DNA of 7,108 bases from positions 1 through 7,108 of the forward strand of contig JAFWKS010000378.1 in NCBI GenBank assembly GCA_017511325.1, in the 5' to 3' direction. Shown here in pieces: positions 1 to 6,386 of this stretch (position 1 is the stretch's first letter; each line of letters starts with the position of its first letter). The translations under genes were made by a program, and so were the position numbers. Below the pieces are notes generated by a model. It was not told the DNA's origin. It did not search any database and saw only the letters and a list, made by a program, of their open reading frames with translations. The DNA comes from Erysipelotrichaceae bacterium (GTDB lineage Bacteria; Bacillota_I; Bacilli_A; Erysipelotrichales; Erysipelotrichaceae).

Positions 1-797
1 ACATCGACTCTTTTGGCCTGACGGTAGATCAGGGTGTTTTGAAGTTTTGGATCATCCAGATAGGTCCCGGCTTCATATGATTTAACCAGCTGAACAAACT
101 TTAATCTGGAGATCGTCTTGACCAGGCAGACTTCGATCAGTCCGTCATCAAGAACGGCTCTTGGTGAACATTTGAAGGAACCACCGACATACTGTCCATT
201 GCCCAGTGTACATAATAGCGCAATGCCGCTGTTATCGAGGAGTTCACCATCCGCATAGACTTTGAACTCGTTTTTCGTACTGGTGACTAGAGCTTTGATG
301 ATCCCTTTGGTGTAAGAACTCTTGGAACCCTTGCCGGTCCTGTCGCGGTCTTCGTTTACTTTGATCGCAACAGTCGTATCAAAGCCGAAGTTTACAACGT
401 TGATCGAATAGCGGTCACCGACTTTCATTACGTCGATCTTCTTGACAGGAGCTTCAATGATCTTTTTAAGATCAGAGAATCTTTCCGGACCGCCGAACAC
501 TTTGACGAAGTCGTTTCCTGAACCGCATGGGAAGACGCTTACCGAAACATTTTCTCTGTGGATGGCGGCATTGAAGACTTCACAGATCGTACCATCACCG
601 CCGCAGGCAATAAATCTGACTTTTTCATCCGGATGATTCCTTACGTATTCTTCCGCAAAGATCGTCGCATTGCCTTTGGACAGGGTCACATATATCTCAC
701 ATTGATCTTCGATTCCTGCTTCCGCGATCTTTCTTTTGACGAGTTCAAGATTATTCTCTGAACCGGCTTTTGGATTGATGATAAAAATGTTTTTCAT
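1..797 (-). CDS. Diacylglycerol/lipid kinase family protein (DagK/YegS-like), 3' end cut by window edge
   Basis: Lipid kinase of the diacylglycerol kinase catalytic family, which transfers the ATP phosphate to a lipid hydroxyl such as diacylglycerol at the cytoplasmic membrane face. The visible 265 residues begin MKNIFIINPKAGS, the typical family opening. They carry the nucleotide-binding CGGDGT motif (about 65-70), the GSGNDF motif (92-97), and a later conserved block with NGQYVGGSF (200-208) followed by P..VLDDGLIEV (to about 223). Family members are usually about 290-310 residues, so roughly 30-45 C-terminal residues lie beyond base 1. The start at 797 is supported by an AAAGGAG Shine-Dalgarno (803-809, minus strand) 5 nt upstream. 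No signal peptide or membrane segment is seen, as expected for a peripheral enzyme. It is divergent from the hydrolase at 889. The exact lipid substrate cannot be told from sequence, so DgkB, YegS or BmrU-type roles all remain possible. Confidence 0.93.
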   Translation of the reverse strand, partial: MKNIFIINPKAGSENNLELVKRKIAEAGIEDQCEIYVTLSKGNATIFAEEYVRNHPDEKVRFIACGGDGTICEVFNAAIHRENVSVSVFPCGSGNDFVKVFGGPERFSDLKKIIEAPVKKIDVMKVGDRYSINVVNFGFDTTVAIKVNEDRDRTGKGSKSSYTKGIIKALVTSTKNEFKVYADGELLDNSGIALLCTLGNGQYVGGSFKCSPRAVLDDGLIEVCLVKTISRLKFVQLVKSYEAGTYLDDPKLQNTLIYRQAKRVD

Positions 798-857
798 AAG
801 TGCTCCTTTGCCCGATTTATATTTTTATTTTACATAAAGTGCTTCGACTTCATAAAG

Positions 858-863
858 TATAAT
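858..863 (+). promoter_or_regulatory. Possible -10 box (TATAAT) for the SGNH hydrolase and importer unit
   Basis: A perfect TATAAT lies 25 nt before the ATG at 889, in the short divergent intergenic stretch. No good -35 hexamer is found at 16-18 bp spacing; a TTTACA at 829-834 is too far away (23 bp). The call rests on the -10 box and its placement only. Confidence 0.35.
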
Positions 864-888
864 TAGAAGAAAAAAGAGGGCTCACTAT

Positions 889-1521
889 ATGAAAATACTT
901 TTCATTGGCAATTCGCATACATTTGTCCATTATGTCCCACTCAGAGTCAAGAACTTCTTTGAACGATGTAAAGAGAAGGCGGATATAACGATGTTGAGCA
1001 TTCCTGCCGTAGGACTCGACTATCATCTGGGTCTGTCTCAGACTTATTTCAACCTGATGTATGGTGATTATGATGCCGTGCTACTTCAGCACAATGCCCA
1101 TCCATTTCCCGGGAAACAATCATTGATCGAAAGCGGCAGCAGGATAGCTTCATTATGCCCTGAAAAGAGCAAAGTCTATCTGTATATGACCTGGAGCGAG
1201 AAAAACAATCCTGATGGTCAGAAGATAATGAGTGAGGCGTACAGAGAACTGGGATCAAAGATCAACGCAACTGTATGCCCGGTAGGTGAGATCTGGTGGA
1301 AGATAAAAAAGAGATATCCTGATGAACTGTATTTTGAAGACGGGGAGCATGCTTCGGTATTTGGCTCTTCTCTAGCTGCCAGCGTGATCGCCAGAACTTT
1401 ATTGGATATGCCTTTGGAGCTCGATGAGCTTTATCAGGATGCCAAAAGCCTTGAGAAGCTTGAATATGATCCAAGAATGATCGACCTTGTAATGAAAAAC
1501 GGTCAGTTGGGTATGGAATGA
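889..1521 (+). CDS. SGNH/GDSL-type hydrolase-like protein
   Basis: Probable small esterase/acylhydrolase-fold protein of 210 residues. It opens with the strand-loop ILFIGNSHT, where GNS matches block I of SGNH hydrolases and Ser9 would be the nucleophile. The segment DYDAVLLQHN (60-69) sits where block III is expected, and DGEHAS (151-156) gives the D-x-x-H catalytic pair Asp151/His154 of block V. The block order and opening recall DUF4886-like SGNH proteins. There is no signal peptide, so it should be cytoplasmic. Start support is modest: a GAGGG at 876-880 with 8 nt spacing. Only 31 nt separate its stop from the next start, suggesting co-transcription with the importer. The natural substrate is unknown; a link to the transported solute is only inferred from position. 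Confidence 0.75.
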   Translation: MKILFIGNSHTFVHYVPLRVKNFFERCKEKADITMLSIPAVGLDYHLGLSQTYFNLMYGDYDAVLLQHNAHPFPGKQSLIESGSRIASLCPEKSKVYLYMTWSEKNNPDGQKIMSEAYRELGSKINATVCPVGEIWWKIKKRYPDELYFEDGEHASVFGSSLAASVIARTLLDMPLELDELYQDAKSLEKLEYDPRMIDLVMKNGQLGME

Positions 1522-1541
1522 AGAAACATTTTTGCATAAAA

Positions 1542-1547
1542 TATAAA
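1542..1547 (+). promoter_or_regulatory. Possible -10 box (TATAAA) placing transcription start at the permease ATG
   Basis: The 31 nt between the hydrolase stop and the ATG at 1553 are AT-rich and contain TATAAA but no Shine-Dalgarno. If used, transcription would begin about at the ATG, giving a leaderless message. No convincing -35 is present, so this may be chance AT-richness. Confidence 0.22.
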
Positions 1548-1552
1548 TTAAT

Positions 1553-3046
1553 ATGAATATGATCAAAAAAATTATTACGATACTGCTGATCCTGCTTGCG
1601 ATGGCAGGCTGTACCAGTAAAGAAAGTCCGATCATCGAAAATGCCGATGAACTAAACGGCAAAAACATGGGCTGCATGTCCGGATCGATTTTCGATGTTC
1701 TGATCGAAAAAACATTCCCTGATTCCGACATCATCTATTTTGGCAGCCGATCAGAACTGCTGCTGGGGCTGACGACTTCCAAGATCGACGGTTTTGTTTC
1801 GGATGAACCGGTCGCTATGATGATGGTGAAACAGAATGGTGAAGTCACTTATCTTGATGAAGCGATCAGTGAAGTCCATTACGGCATCTGTTTTTCCAAT
1901 GAAAACCTGGATAAGCTCGATCAGTTCAACGAATATCTTGATAAGCTTGATAAAAGCGGTGAACTGAAAAGACTTCAGGAAAAATGGATCAATCCTGACG
2001 GCACTTCACAGAAAAAGGAAGAGTATGAACTTGACGGCAGAAACAGAACTATAAGATGTGTCACGACACCTGATGCCGCACCGTTCTCCTTTATGTCCAA
2101 CAATACATATCAGGGCTATGAGGCGGAACTGCTGTATGGCTTCTGCCATGAATACGGCTATGACATCGAGATCTCTACCGTCAGCTTTGATGCCTTGCTT
2201 ACATCTGTCGCCATGAACAAGTATGATGTGGCATTCAACGGTATCTATATCACTGAGGAAAGAGCCAAGAGCGTCAATTTCTGTACTTCCAGCTATACCG
2301 GAAGAGTTGTGGTCATGATCAGAAACGGTGCTGTAAATGCAGAAAACAGAAACTTGATCGAATCGATAAAAGACAGCTTCTATAAGAACTTCATCGAAGA
2401 GGACAGATACATGCTGCTGCTAAAAGGCGCGGGTGTTACAGTCTTGATCTCCTTCTTATCGATCGTTTTCGGAACATTGCTCGGCTTAGCCGTATATATG
2501 CTTTCAACGGAAAACGCAACAGCTAAAAAGATCTTCGATTCCTTGCAGAAGATTCTGGCTAAACTTCCGGCGGTCGTCTTGCTGATGCTGCTGTTCTATG
2601 TCGTGTTCAAGACTTCTTCGATCAAGGCCAATACCGTGTCCATAATCGGTTTTTCAATCATATTCGGTTTTACTTTCTATGGACTTTTAAAGAGCGGCAT
2701 CGCTTCAATAGACAAGGGACAGGAAGAAGCGACGATGGCTCTGGGCTTTGAGAAGTGGATCGCATTCTTCCACATCATCCTTCCGCAGGCTTTAAAAGTC
2801 ATTCTGGATACATATCTGGGTGAAGTGATCGCTTTGATCAAGAACACTTCGATCGTCGGCTATGTATCGGTGAGTGATCTTACAAGAGCTTCAGATATCA
2901 TCAGAGGAAGGACCTATGATGCTCTGTTCCCTTTGATCTTTGTAGCTTTGGTATATTATCTGCTTTGCACACTTGAAACAGCGATCGTCAAGATCCCGTT
3001 CAATTGGTATATAAACAAGAAGGTGAATTATCGTGATAAGATTTGA
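1553..3046 (+). CDS. Polar amino acid ABC importer: substrate-binding lipoprotein fused to permease, binding lobes in permuted order
   Basis: Single-polypeptide receptor plus channel (497 residues) of a GlnPQ-class amino acid importer. An N-terminal signal ends in lobox-type AMAGC, with Cys20 as the lipidation site. Residues about 28-147 match lobe 2 and the C-terminal helices of an SBP_bac_3 receptor: [15 protein letters not shown], then SDEPVA with Asp84, then [10 protein letters not shown]. Residues about 163-259 match the N-terminal lobe 1: [13 protein letters not shown], and [11 protein letters not shown] with Arg237, the family's usual carboxylate-binding position. Membrane segments follow at about 292-315, 336-352, 362-378, 421-437 and 458-476. 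The EAA loop is at about 392-413 (EATMALG ... IILPQA), where the ATPase docks. An amino acid ligand is inferred from the conserved Asp and Arg. The ATG has no Shine-Dalgarno; an in-frame ATG at 1559 is equally possible. The ATPase gene overlaps its 3' end. Confidence 0.88.
   Translation: MNMIKKIITILLILLAMAGCTSKESPIIENADELNGKNMGCMSGSIFDVLIEKTFPDSDIIYFGSRSELLLGLTTSKIDGFVSDEPVAMMMVKQNGEVTYLDEAISEVHYGICFSNENLDKLDQFNEYLDKLDKSGELKRLQEKWINPDGTSQKKEEYELDGRNRTIRCVTTPDAAPFSFMSNNTYQGYEAELLYGFCHEYGYDIEISTVSFDALLTSVAMNKYDVAFNGIYITEERAKSVNFCTSSYTGRVVVMIRNGAVNAENRNLIESIKDSFYKNFIEEDRYMLLLKGAGVTVLISFLSIVFGTLLGLAVYMLSTENATAKKIFDSLQKILAKLPAVVLLMLLFYVVFKTSSIKANTVSIIGFSIIFGFTFYGLLKSGIASIDKGQEEATMALGFEKWIAFFHIILPQALKVILDTYLGEVIALIKNTSIVGYVSVSDLTRASDIIRGRTYDALFPLIFVALVYYLLCTLETAIVKIPFNWYINKKVNYRDKI
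3020..3025 (+). promoter_or_regulatory. Shine-Dalgarno for the overlapping GTG-start ATPase gene
   Basis: AAGGTG lies inside the permease coding sequence, 7 nt before the GTG at 3033. It supports the GTG as the true start and indicates translational coupling of the two importer subunits. Confidence 0.7.
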
Positions 3047-4112
3047 ACATATTTCAAAAGTCTATGAAGATGCCACTCCTCACAAGGATGTAAACGGCGT
3101 GATCCATAAAGGCGATGTCGTCACGATCATCGGTCCTTCGGGGACCGGCAAGTCGACGCTTTTAAGAATGATCAACGGTCTGGAAAAACCGACCAGCGGC
3201 AAGATTTACTTTGACGGGGAAGAGATAACGGCTCCTGATTACGATATCATCAAACTTCGCAGAAAGATCGGAATGATCTTCCAGTCTTTCAATCTGTTCA
3301 ATAATCTGAACGTATTAGACAATCTGGTCGTACCGCAGGTCGATATCCTTAAGACTGACAAAAATACAGCCAGAGAAAAGGCGTTAGAAACATTGAAGAA
3401 AGTCGGACTTGACAGGCAGGCAGACCGCATGCCTAATCAGCTTTCAGGCGGCCAGAAGCAAAGAGTCGCCATTGCCAGAGCGCTGGTCATGGAACCGGAA
3501 GTCATCCTGTTTGATGAACCGACGAGCGCATTGGATCCGACGATGGTCAATGAAGTTGAAAACACCATCAAGTGGCTGGCCAACAACAATACGACGATGG
3601 TGATCGTTACGCATGACATGAAATTTGCCAGAGAAGTATCTACCCGGATCTTCTATATGGATCTTGGCGAGATCTATGAAGAAGGAACACCGGAGGAGAT
3701 ATTTGATCATCCTAAGCGCTCCAGAACAAAGGCCTTTATTACCAATGAAAAGGTCCTGGATATAAACATCAATGGTGAAGATTTCAATATCAATCTGATC
3801 GACAGCAGCATCAGAGATTTCTGCAAGAGCCAGAAACTCAAAGACGATGATACCTACAACATCTGTTCGGTGTTTGAAGAACTCGTTTTGCAATGCATAC
3901 TTTCACACAAGAAGAATGCTGTGATCGCTTTCTCGGTTTTCTATAATGGTGAATTCCTTGAATACAAGATCAAATTTGACGGTGACAGATATGATCCTTT
4001 AGCGGAAGACAGCATTTCAGCCAGGATCGTCAACAGCAACATCAAGGACTATTCCTACCGCTATCATCCGCAATCAGATAAACCGAATTCACTGAAATTC
4101 AATTCCCGATAA
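3033..4112 (+). CDS. Amino acid ABC transporter ATPase with an extra C-terminal GHKL-like domain
   Basis: Cytoplasmic ATPase subunit (359 residues) that should power the importer encoded just upstream. All nucleotide-binding motifs are intact: Walker [10 protein letters not shown] (34-42), Q-loop Gln84, signature LSGGQ (137-141), Walker B VILFDEP (157-163), D-loop SALD (165-168) and H-loop His194. This part resembles GlnQ-type ATPases, which normally end near 240-250 residues. A further segment of about 120 residues (about 240-359) follows. Its pattern is a helix, then [12 protein letters not shown] (281-292), then beta strands, then DGDRYDP (316-322) and a late NSLKF, resembling an RsbW-like HATPase_c_2 fold. 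The N-box Asn appears replaced by Gln287 and no GLG loop is seen, so it is probably not an active kinase. The GTG start overlaps the permease gene by 14 nt. The GHKL reading is an inference from pattern. Confidence 0.92.
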   Translation: MIRFEHISKVYEDATPHKDVNGVIHKGDVVTIIGPSGTGKSTLLRMINGLEKPTSGKIYFDGEEITAPDYDIIKLRRKIGMIFQSFNLFNNLNVLDNLVVPQVDILKTDKNTAREKALETLKKVGLDRQADRMPNQLSGGQKQRVAIARALVMEPEVILFDEPTSALDPTMVNEVENTIKWLANNNTTMVIVTHDMKFAREVSTRIFYMDLGEIYEEGTPEEIFDHPKRSRTKAFITNEKVLDININGEDFNINLIDSSIRDFCKSQKLKDDDTYNICSVFEELVLQCILSHKKNAVIAFSVFYNGEFLEYKIKFDGDRYDPLAEDSISARIVNSNIKDYSYRYHPQSDKPNSLKFNSR

Positions 4113-4157
4113 AAATAAGTTGTAATTTATAACGGTATCTGAAATATGTATTGGCTT

Positions 4158-4193
4158 AAAAAGGTTCAAGGTTTGATCCCCTGGACCTTTTTT
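4158..4193 (+). terminator. Intrinsic terminator of the importer unit
   Basis: AAAAAGGTTC (4158-4167) pairs with GGACCTTTTT (4183-4192) with one G-T wobble, and a run of six T (4188-4193) follows the GC part of the stem. It lies 46 nt after the ATPase stop. The A-run on the left means it might also act on the opposite strand. Confidence 0.75.
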
Positions 4194-4261
4194 ATATAAA
4201 AAGGAGCTATCCGCTATTTAAGACTGATGATCATGATCCATCAGTATTGTGGGTAGCTCCT
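4194..4261 (-). terminator. Long composite hairpin, intrinsic terminator of the minus-strand unit
   Basis: Outer arms 4202-4212 (AGGAGCTATCC) and 4251-4261 (GGGTAGCTCCT) pair over 11 bp with one wobble. The enclosed 38 nt hold a second perfect 7-bp stem, ACTGATG (4223-4229) with CATCAGT (4239-4245), around a palindromic loop. Read on the minus strand, the outer stem is followed by TTTTT and an AT-rich tail, as in a Rho-independent terminator. It sits back to back with the plus-strand terminator at 4158-4193. Confidence 0.65.
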
Positions 4262-4459
4262 GGATGCTTCGATTTTACTGTACTTAGTAATTGAACCTCT
4301 CAGCATCTTAAAATTTCTATGAAAATAGGTTTGCTTTTTATGTTTCCGGTTCTTTTTGCAGAACTTGTCATCATAGGCCTTGATAAATGGCAGCCAGACA
4401 AGGAATGCTGCAGCAAGGCTTCAGAGCTGAGCGATTAAGCCCATGAAACTTCCGATCAT
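4241..4459 (-). pseudogene. Decayed C-terminal fragment resembling a PTS EIIC (lactose/cellobiose-type) permease
   Basis: One frame runs 73 codons from an ATG (4457-4459) to a TGA (4241-4243), interrupted by an in-frame TGA at codon 13 (4421-4423). The conceptual product reads MIGSFMGLIAQL, stop, then SLAAAFLVWLPFIKAYDDKF and a basic tail. The hydrophobic helix ending in a LPFxKAYDxx-type motif closely resembles the last membrane segment of lactose/cellobiose-family PTS EIIC proteins. Those proteins are over 400 residues, so only a remnant is left. The ATG overlaps the stop of the upstream double-glycine gene (TGATG). The final stop lies inside the terminator hairpin. The premature TGA and missing N-terminal part support a pseudogene. 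A short coupled peptide of 12 residues is a less likely alternative. Confidence 0.5.
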
Positions 4460-4749
4460 CAGCGATCGGCAGATCGAACACGATAGTTATAGCTGGCCCA
4501 GTAGAAATCATCGGACTCAACATAAAACGAGGCTCCCGGGAAAAAATCCAGAGCTTCTATCATTACCGGATCGACATCAAGTTCTGTTCCGCTTGGAAGC
4601 GCAAACAGCGGTACTGCTGTAGTGCTTGGTTCATCATATATTCCAAATGAAGGACCATCAAGAGAATAGACCTTGGCATTCCTGCCATTGAATGATCCGC
4701 CAACCGCCTTCTTCAGATCATTGAAACTCAGTGCTTTGTTTTCTGGCAT
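4459..4749 (-). CDS. Small double-glycine-leader protein with SH3-like cargo
   Basis: A 96-residue protein starting MPENKALSFNDLKKAVGG. This fits the double-glycine leader consensus used by peptidase-containing ABC exporters: Leu at -12, Ser at -11, Asp at -8, Leu at -7, Gly-Gly at -2/-1. Ala at -4 is weaker than the usual Ile/Val. Cleavage after Gly18 would release 78 residues. The released part is acidic, cysteine-free and aromatic-rich. It reads like a bacterial SH3 domain: AKVYSLDG, then IYDEPSTTAVPLFALPSGTE, then FYVESDDFYWASY. It does not look like a short cationic pore-forming bacteriocin. The start at 4749 is fixed by GGAGGA 6 nt upstream; a TTG at 4767 would place the ribosome site inside the gene. 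No exporter, immunity or modification gene is adjacent. The role (cell-wall-binding effector, signal or bacteriocin-like factor) is unknown. Confidence 0.72.
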   Translation of the reverse strand: MPENKALSFNDLKKAVGGSFNGRNAKVYSLDGPSFGIYDEPSTTAVPLFALPSGTELDVDPVMIEALDFFPGASFYVESDDFYWASYNYRVRSADR

Positions 4750-4755
4750 TGTTTT

Positions 4756-4761
4756 TCCTCC
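4756..4761 (-). promoter_or_regulatory. Shine-Dalgarno GGAGGA that fixes the double-glycine gene start
   Basis: A near-perfect ribosome site 6 nt before the ATG at 4749. It selects the 96-residue form whose leader begins MPENK over a TTG-started longer form. Confidence 0.85.
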
Positions 4762-4795
4762 GCACAAATTATAGTTTTAACTGACTTATATTTTA

Positions 4796-4824
4796 TTTGT
4801 ATCAGTATCTCAAAGCTTTTGCAA
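4796..4824 (-). promoter_or_regulatory. Promoter of the double-glycine protein gene
   Basis: On the minus strand, TTGCAA (4819-4824) is followed by 17 bp and TACAAA (4796-4801), with a TG dinucleotide one base before the -10 (extended -10). The predicted start near 4789 leaves a leader of about 40 nt before the ATG. Confidence 0.55.
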
Positions 4825-4915
4825 AACAGGCTGTATGCTTTAAATATAAAAGTCGGGAAGACCCAAAACCTGATCATATTCACATCAAAGGTCCAGACTC
4901 AAAGAAGAGCTAAAA

Positions 4916-4945
4916 AGATCTAAGAGATCTATGGCATAGTATAAT
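4916..4945 (+). promoter_or_regulatory. Promoter region of the phosphodiesterase with tandem AGATCTA repeats in place of a -35
   Basis: TATAAT at 4940-4945 is a perfect -10. At the position expected for the -35 there is no TTGACA-like hexamer. Instead two copies of AGATCTA (4916-4922 and 4925-4931) stand 9 bp apart. The repeats could be an activator or repressor site, or chance. Confidence 0.4.
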
Positions 4946-4949
4946 AATG

Positions 4950-4977
4950 TTTGGAATTCCCGAAAAATGATTCCAAA
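4950..4977. repeat. Perfect 8-bp inverted repeat in the phosphodiesterase leader
   Basis: TTTGGAAT (4950-4957) and ATTCCAAA (4970-4977) are exact reverse complements around a 12-nt loop. The left arm starts about where transcription from the TATAAT at 4940 would begin, so it could be an operator or a 5' hairpin. Confidence 0.6.
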
Positions 4978-5003
4978 GCATTCTTTAATTGGAGGGATAA
5001 CAT

Positions 5004-6308
5004 ATGAGTAAACTGCTGGTTTTTATGATCGATGCGCTGTGTTCATGCGATCTGGAATATATAGCTTCTCTGCCGAATTTTGGTTCGATAATAAAAAGAG
5101 GCTCATATGTTAAACATATCCTGCCGGTACATCCGGCCTTGACATACTGCTGTCACACTTCGATCGTAACATCCTGCTATGTCGACCGCCACGGTGTTCA
5201 CAACAACGAGAAATACGAAAGAGGCTGTAAAAAAGGTGATGTCTGGTTTGGCATGAAATCGGATGTCAAGATGCCTACTCTGCTTGACTATGCAAGAGAA
5301 GCGGGAATGAGTACAGCTTCACTGGCCTGGCCGGTTTCGGCAGGGGCTGATTATACCTATAACTGGCCTATGATCGTACCATATCACTATAACGGCAGTC
5401 ATCCGGAAGATTATCTGATCAACGGCAATGCTACACAGAATCTTCTTGACGCTTATTTCTGGAAATACGGACGTTTTCAGAAAGGTCCTGAATCTTCCTT
5501 GGATCTTTTGACGATGTCTGTTGCACCGGATCTTATCAGAGATTTCGGACAGCCTGATGTAATGTTTATAAAGATGTGTGATCTTGATACAGTGCGCCAC
5601 ATTCACGGCGTCTATGATCCTCATACAAAGATCCAGCTTGATAAACACGATGAGGAATTCGGAGTTATCCTTGAAAGCATCCGCAGATACGGAGACTTTG
5701 ATGATACAAACTTCGTCATCATCGGCGACCACGGTCAAAGCGACATCAACGATGTCCTCAACATGAATAAGCTGCTTGAAAGAGACGGTTTCCTCAAGCT
5801 TGATGAGAACGGTGACGTTGTTGACTGCAAATGCTTTGCGCATACCGCGGCTTTGAGCTGTTTTATTGAACTTAAGGATCCTGAAGACAAGAAGATAGAA
5901 ACTGAAGTAAGAGAATACCTCGAATCACTCAAGGATGATCCGAAGATCAAACTGGCCTATGTCCTGGACAAGAAGCAGATGAAGGAAAGATATCATCTTG
6001 AAGGACCGTATGATTTCGTGATCGAAAGTGCCAATCCGATCAGTTTCTCCGACAAGCTTGATGTAAAAGGTATCTGGGCTTCGATAGAACCGGGAAGCCA
6101 TGTCATGGGCAAGGCAAATCACGGAAGCTGTCCGGAAAGAAAAGAGAACACGCTGTTTATCGCGGCTGGTCCTGATGTCAGGGAAGGTGTTGTATATGAA
6201 ACAAGGTCCATGGTCGATGAAGGTGTCACTATGGCGGCCATGATCGGACTGGAAATGAAGGATACAGACGGTCAGATCATGGAAAAGATGCTTTATAGCA
6301 ATAAATGA
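5004..6308 (+). CDS. Type I phosphodiesterase/nucleotide pyrophosphatase family protein (alkaline phosphatase superfamily)
   Basis: A 434-residue metal-dependent phosphohydrolase of the NPP-like branch, expected to cleave phosphodiester or pyrophosphate bonds using two metal ions, commonly zinc. The core set of residues is visible: Asp10 in VFMIDAL, the nucleophile region PALTYCCHTS with probable Thr47, Asp195 and His199 in CDLDTVRHIHG, Asp242/His243 in IIGDHGQSD, and His373 in ANHGS. The order and spacing match the family and nothing key is missing. There is no signal peptide or membrane segment, so it should act in the cytoplasm, unlike the secreted eukaryotic NPPs. The start is supported by GGAGG (4991-4995) 8 nt upstream. 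It appears monocistronic, with its own -10 and an inverted repeat upstream, and it is followed by an independently promoted gene. The substrate cannot be assigned from sequence. Confidence 0.88.
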   Translation: MSKLLVFMIDALCSCDLEYIASLPNFGSIIKRGSYVKHILPVHPALTYCCHTSIVTSCYVDRHGVHNNEKYERGCKKGDVWFGMKSDVKMPTLLDYAREAGMSTASLAWPVSAGADYTYNWPMIVPYHYNGSHPEDYLINGNATQNLLDAYFWKYGRFQKGPESSLDLLTMSVAPDLIRDFGQPDVMFIKMCDLDTVRHIHGVYDPHTKIQLDKHDEEFGVILESIRRYGDFDDTNFVIIGDHGQSDINDVLNMNKLLERDGFLKLDENGDVVDCKCFAHTAALSCFIELKDPEDKKIETEVREYLESLKDDPKIKLAYVLDKKQMKERYHLEGPYDFVIESANPISFSDKLDVKGIWASIEPGSHVMGKANHGSCPERKENTLFIAAGPDVREGVVYETRSMVDEGVTMAAMIGLEMKDTDGQIMEKMLYSNK

Positions 6309-6347
6309 TAGGCGTTTTGGCAAACGACAGTAGACCGTGACGAGCAT

Positions 6348-6376
6348 TTAACATGATCCGATATCGGTTCTATAAT
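6348..6376 (+). promoter_or_regulatory. Near-consensus promoter of the CDF transporter
   Basis: TTAACA (6348-6353, five of six consensus bases), a 17-bp spacer and TATAAT (6371-6376). The predicted transcription start is near 6383, only about 4 nt before the ATG at 6387. Confidence 0.72.
6358..6367. promoter_or_regulatory. Palindrome CCGATATCGG within the promoter spacer (putative operator)
   Basis: A perfect 10-bp palindrome centred between the -35 and -10 boxes. A protein bound here would block RNA polymerase. Given the downstream metal transporter, a metal-sensing repressor is a plausible user, but no regulator is encoded in the window. Confidence 0.4.
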
Positions 6377-6386
6377 TATTTATACA

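Noticed and set aside
442..761. Two short plus-strand frames (64 and 67 codons) within 1-797.
   Set aside because: Antisense to the lipid kinase gene, whose GGDGT and GSGNDF motifs are clear on the minus strand.
1399..1734. 111-codon hydrophobic minus-strand frame.
   Set aside because: It is the antisense of the lipoprotein signal region and the hydrolase tail. Its hydrophobicity is a by-product of A/T-rich codons, and it spans two real genes.
3444..3893. 149-codon open frame on the minus strand.
   Set aside because: Antisense to the ABC ATPase with all motifs intact on the plus strand; no independent support.
4161..4187. GGTTCAA...GATCCC...GGACC looks like part of a tRNA T-arm and acceptor end.
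   Set aside because: No D-arm, anticodon arm or CCA context can be assembled around it. The segment is fully explained by the terminator hairpin at 4158-4193.
4421..4423. In-frame TGA in the EIIC-like frame as selenocysteine or tryptophan recoding.
   Set aside because: The frame is only the C-terminal remnant of a large permease, EIIC proteins are not known selenoproteins, and all confident genes in the window read normally without internal TGA.
4750..4767. Longer form of the double-glycine protein starting at a TTG (4767), adding six residues.
   Set aside because: It would put the GGAGGA ribosome site inside the coding sequence and has no ribosome site of its own. The ATG at 4749 gives a canonical leader.
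5319..5843. 174-codon open frame on the minus strand.
   Set aside because: It lies wholly inside the well-supported phosphodiesterase gene, has no ribosome site and reads as low-meaning antisense sequence.
6313..6326. CGTTT-TGGC-AAACG hairpin after the phosphodiesterase as a terminator.
   Set aside because: Only 5 bp, AT-rich, and no T-run follows on either strand.
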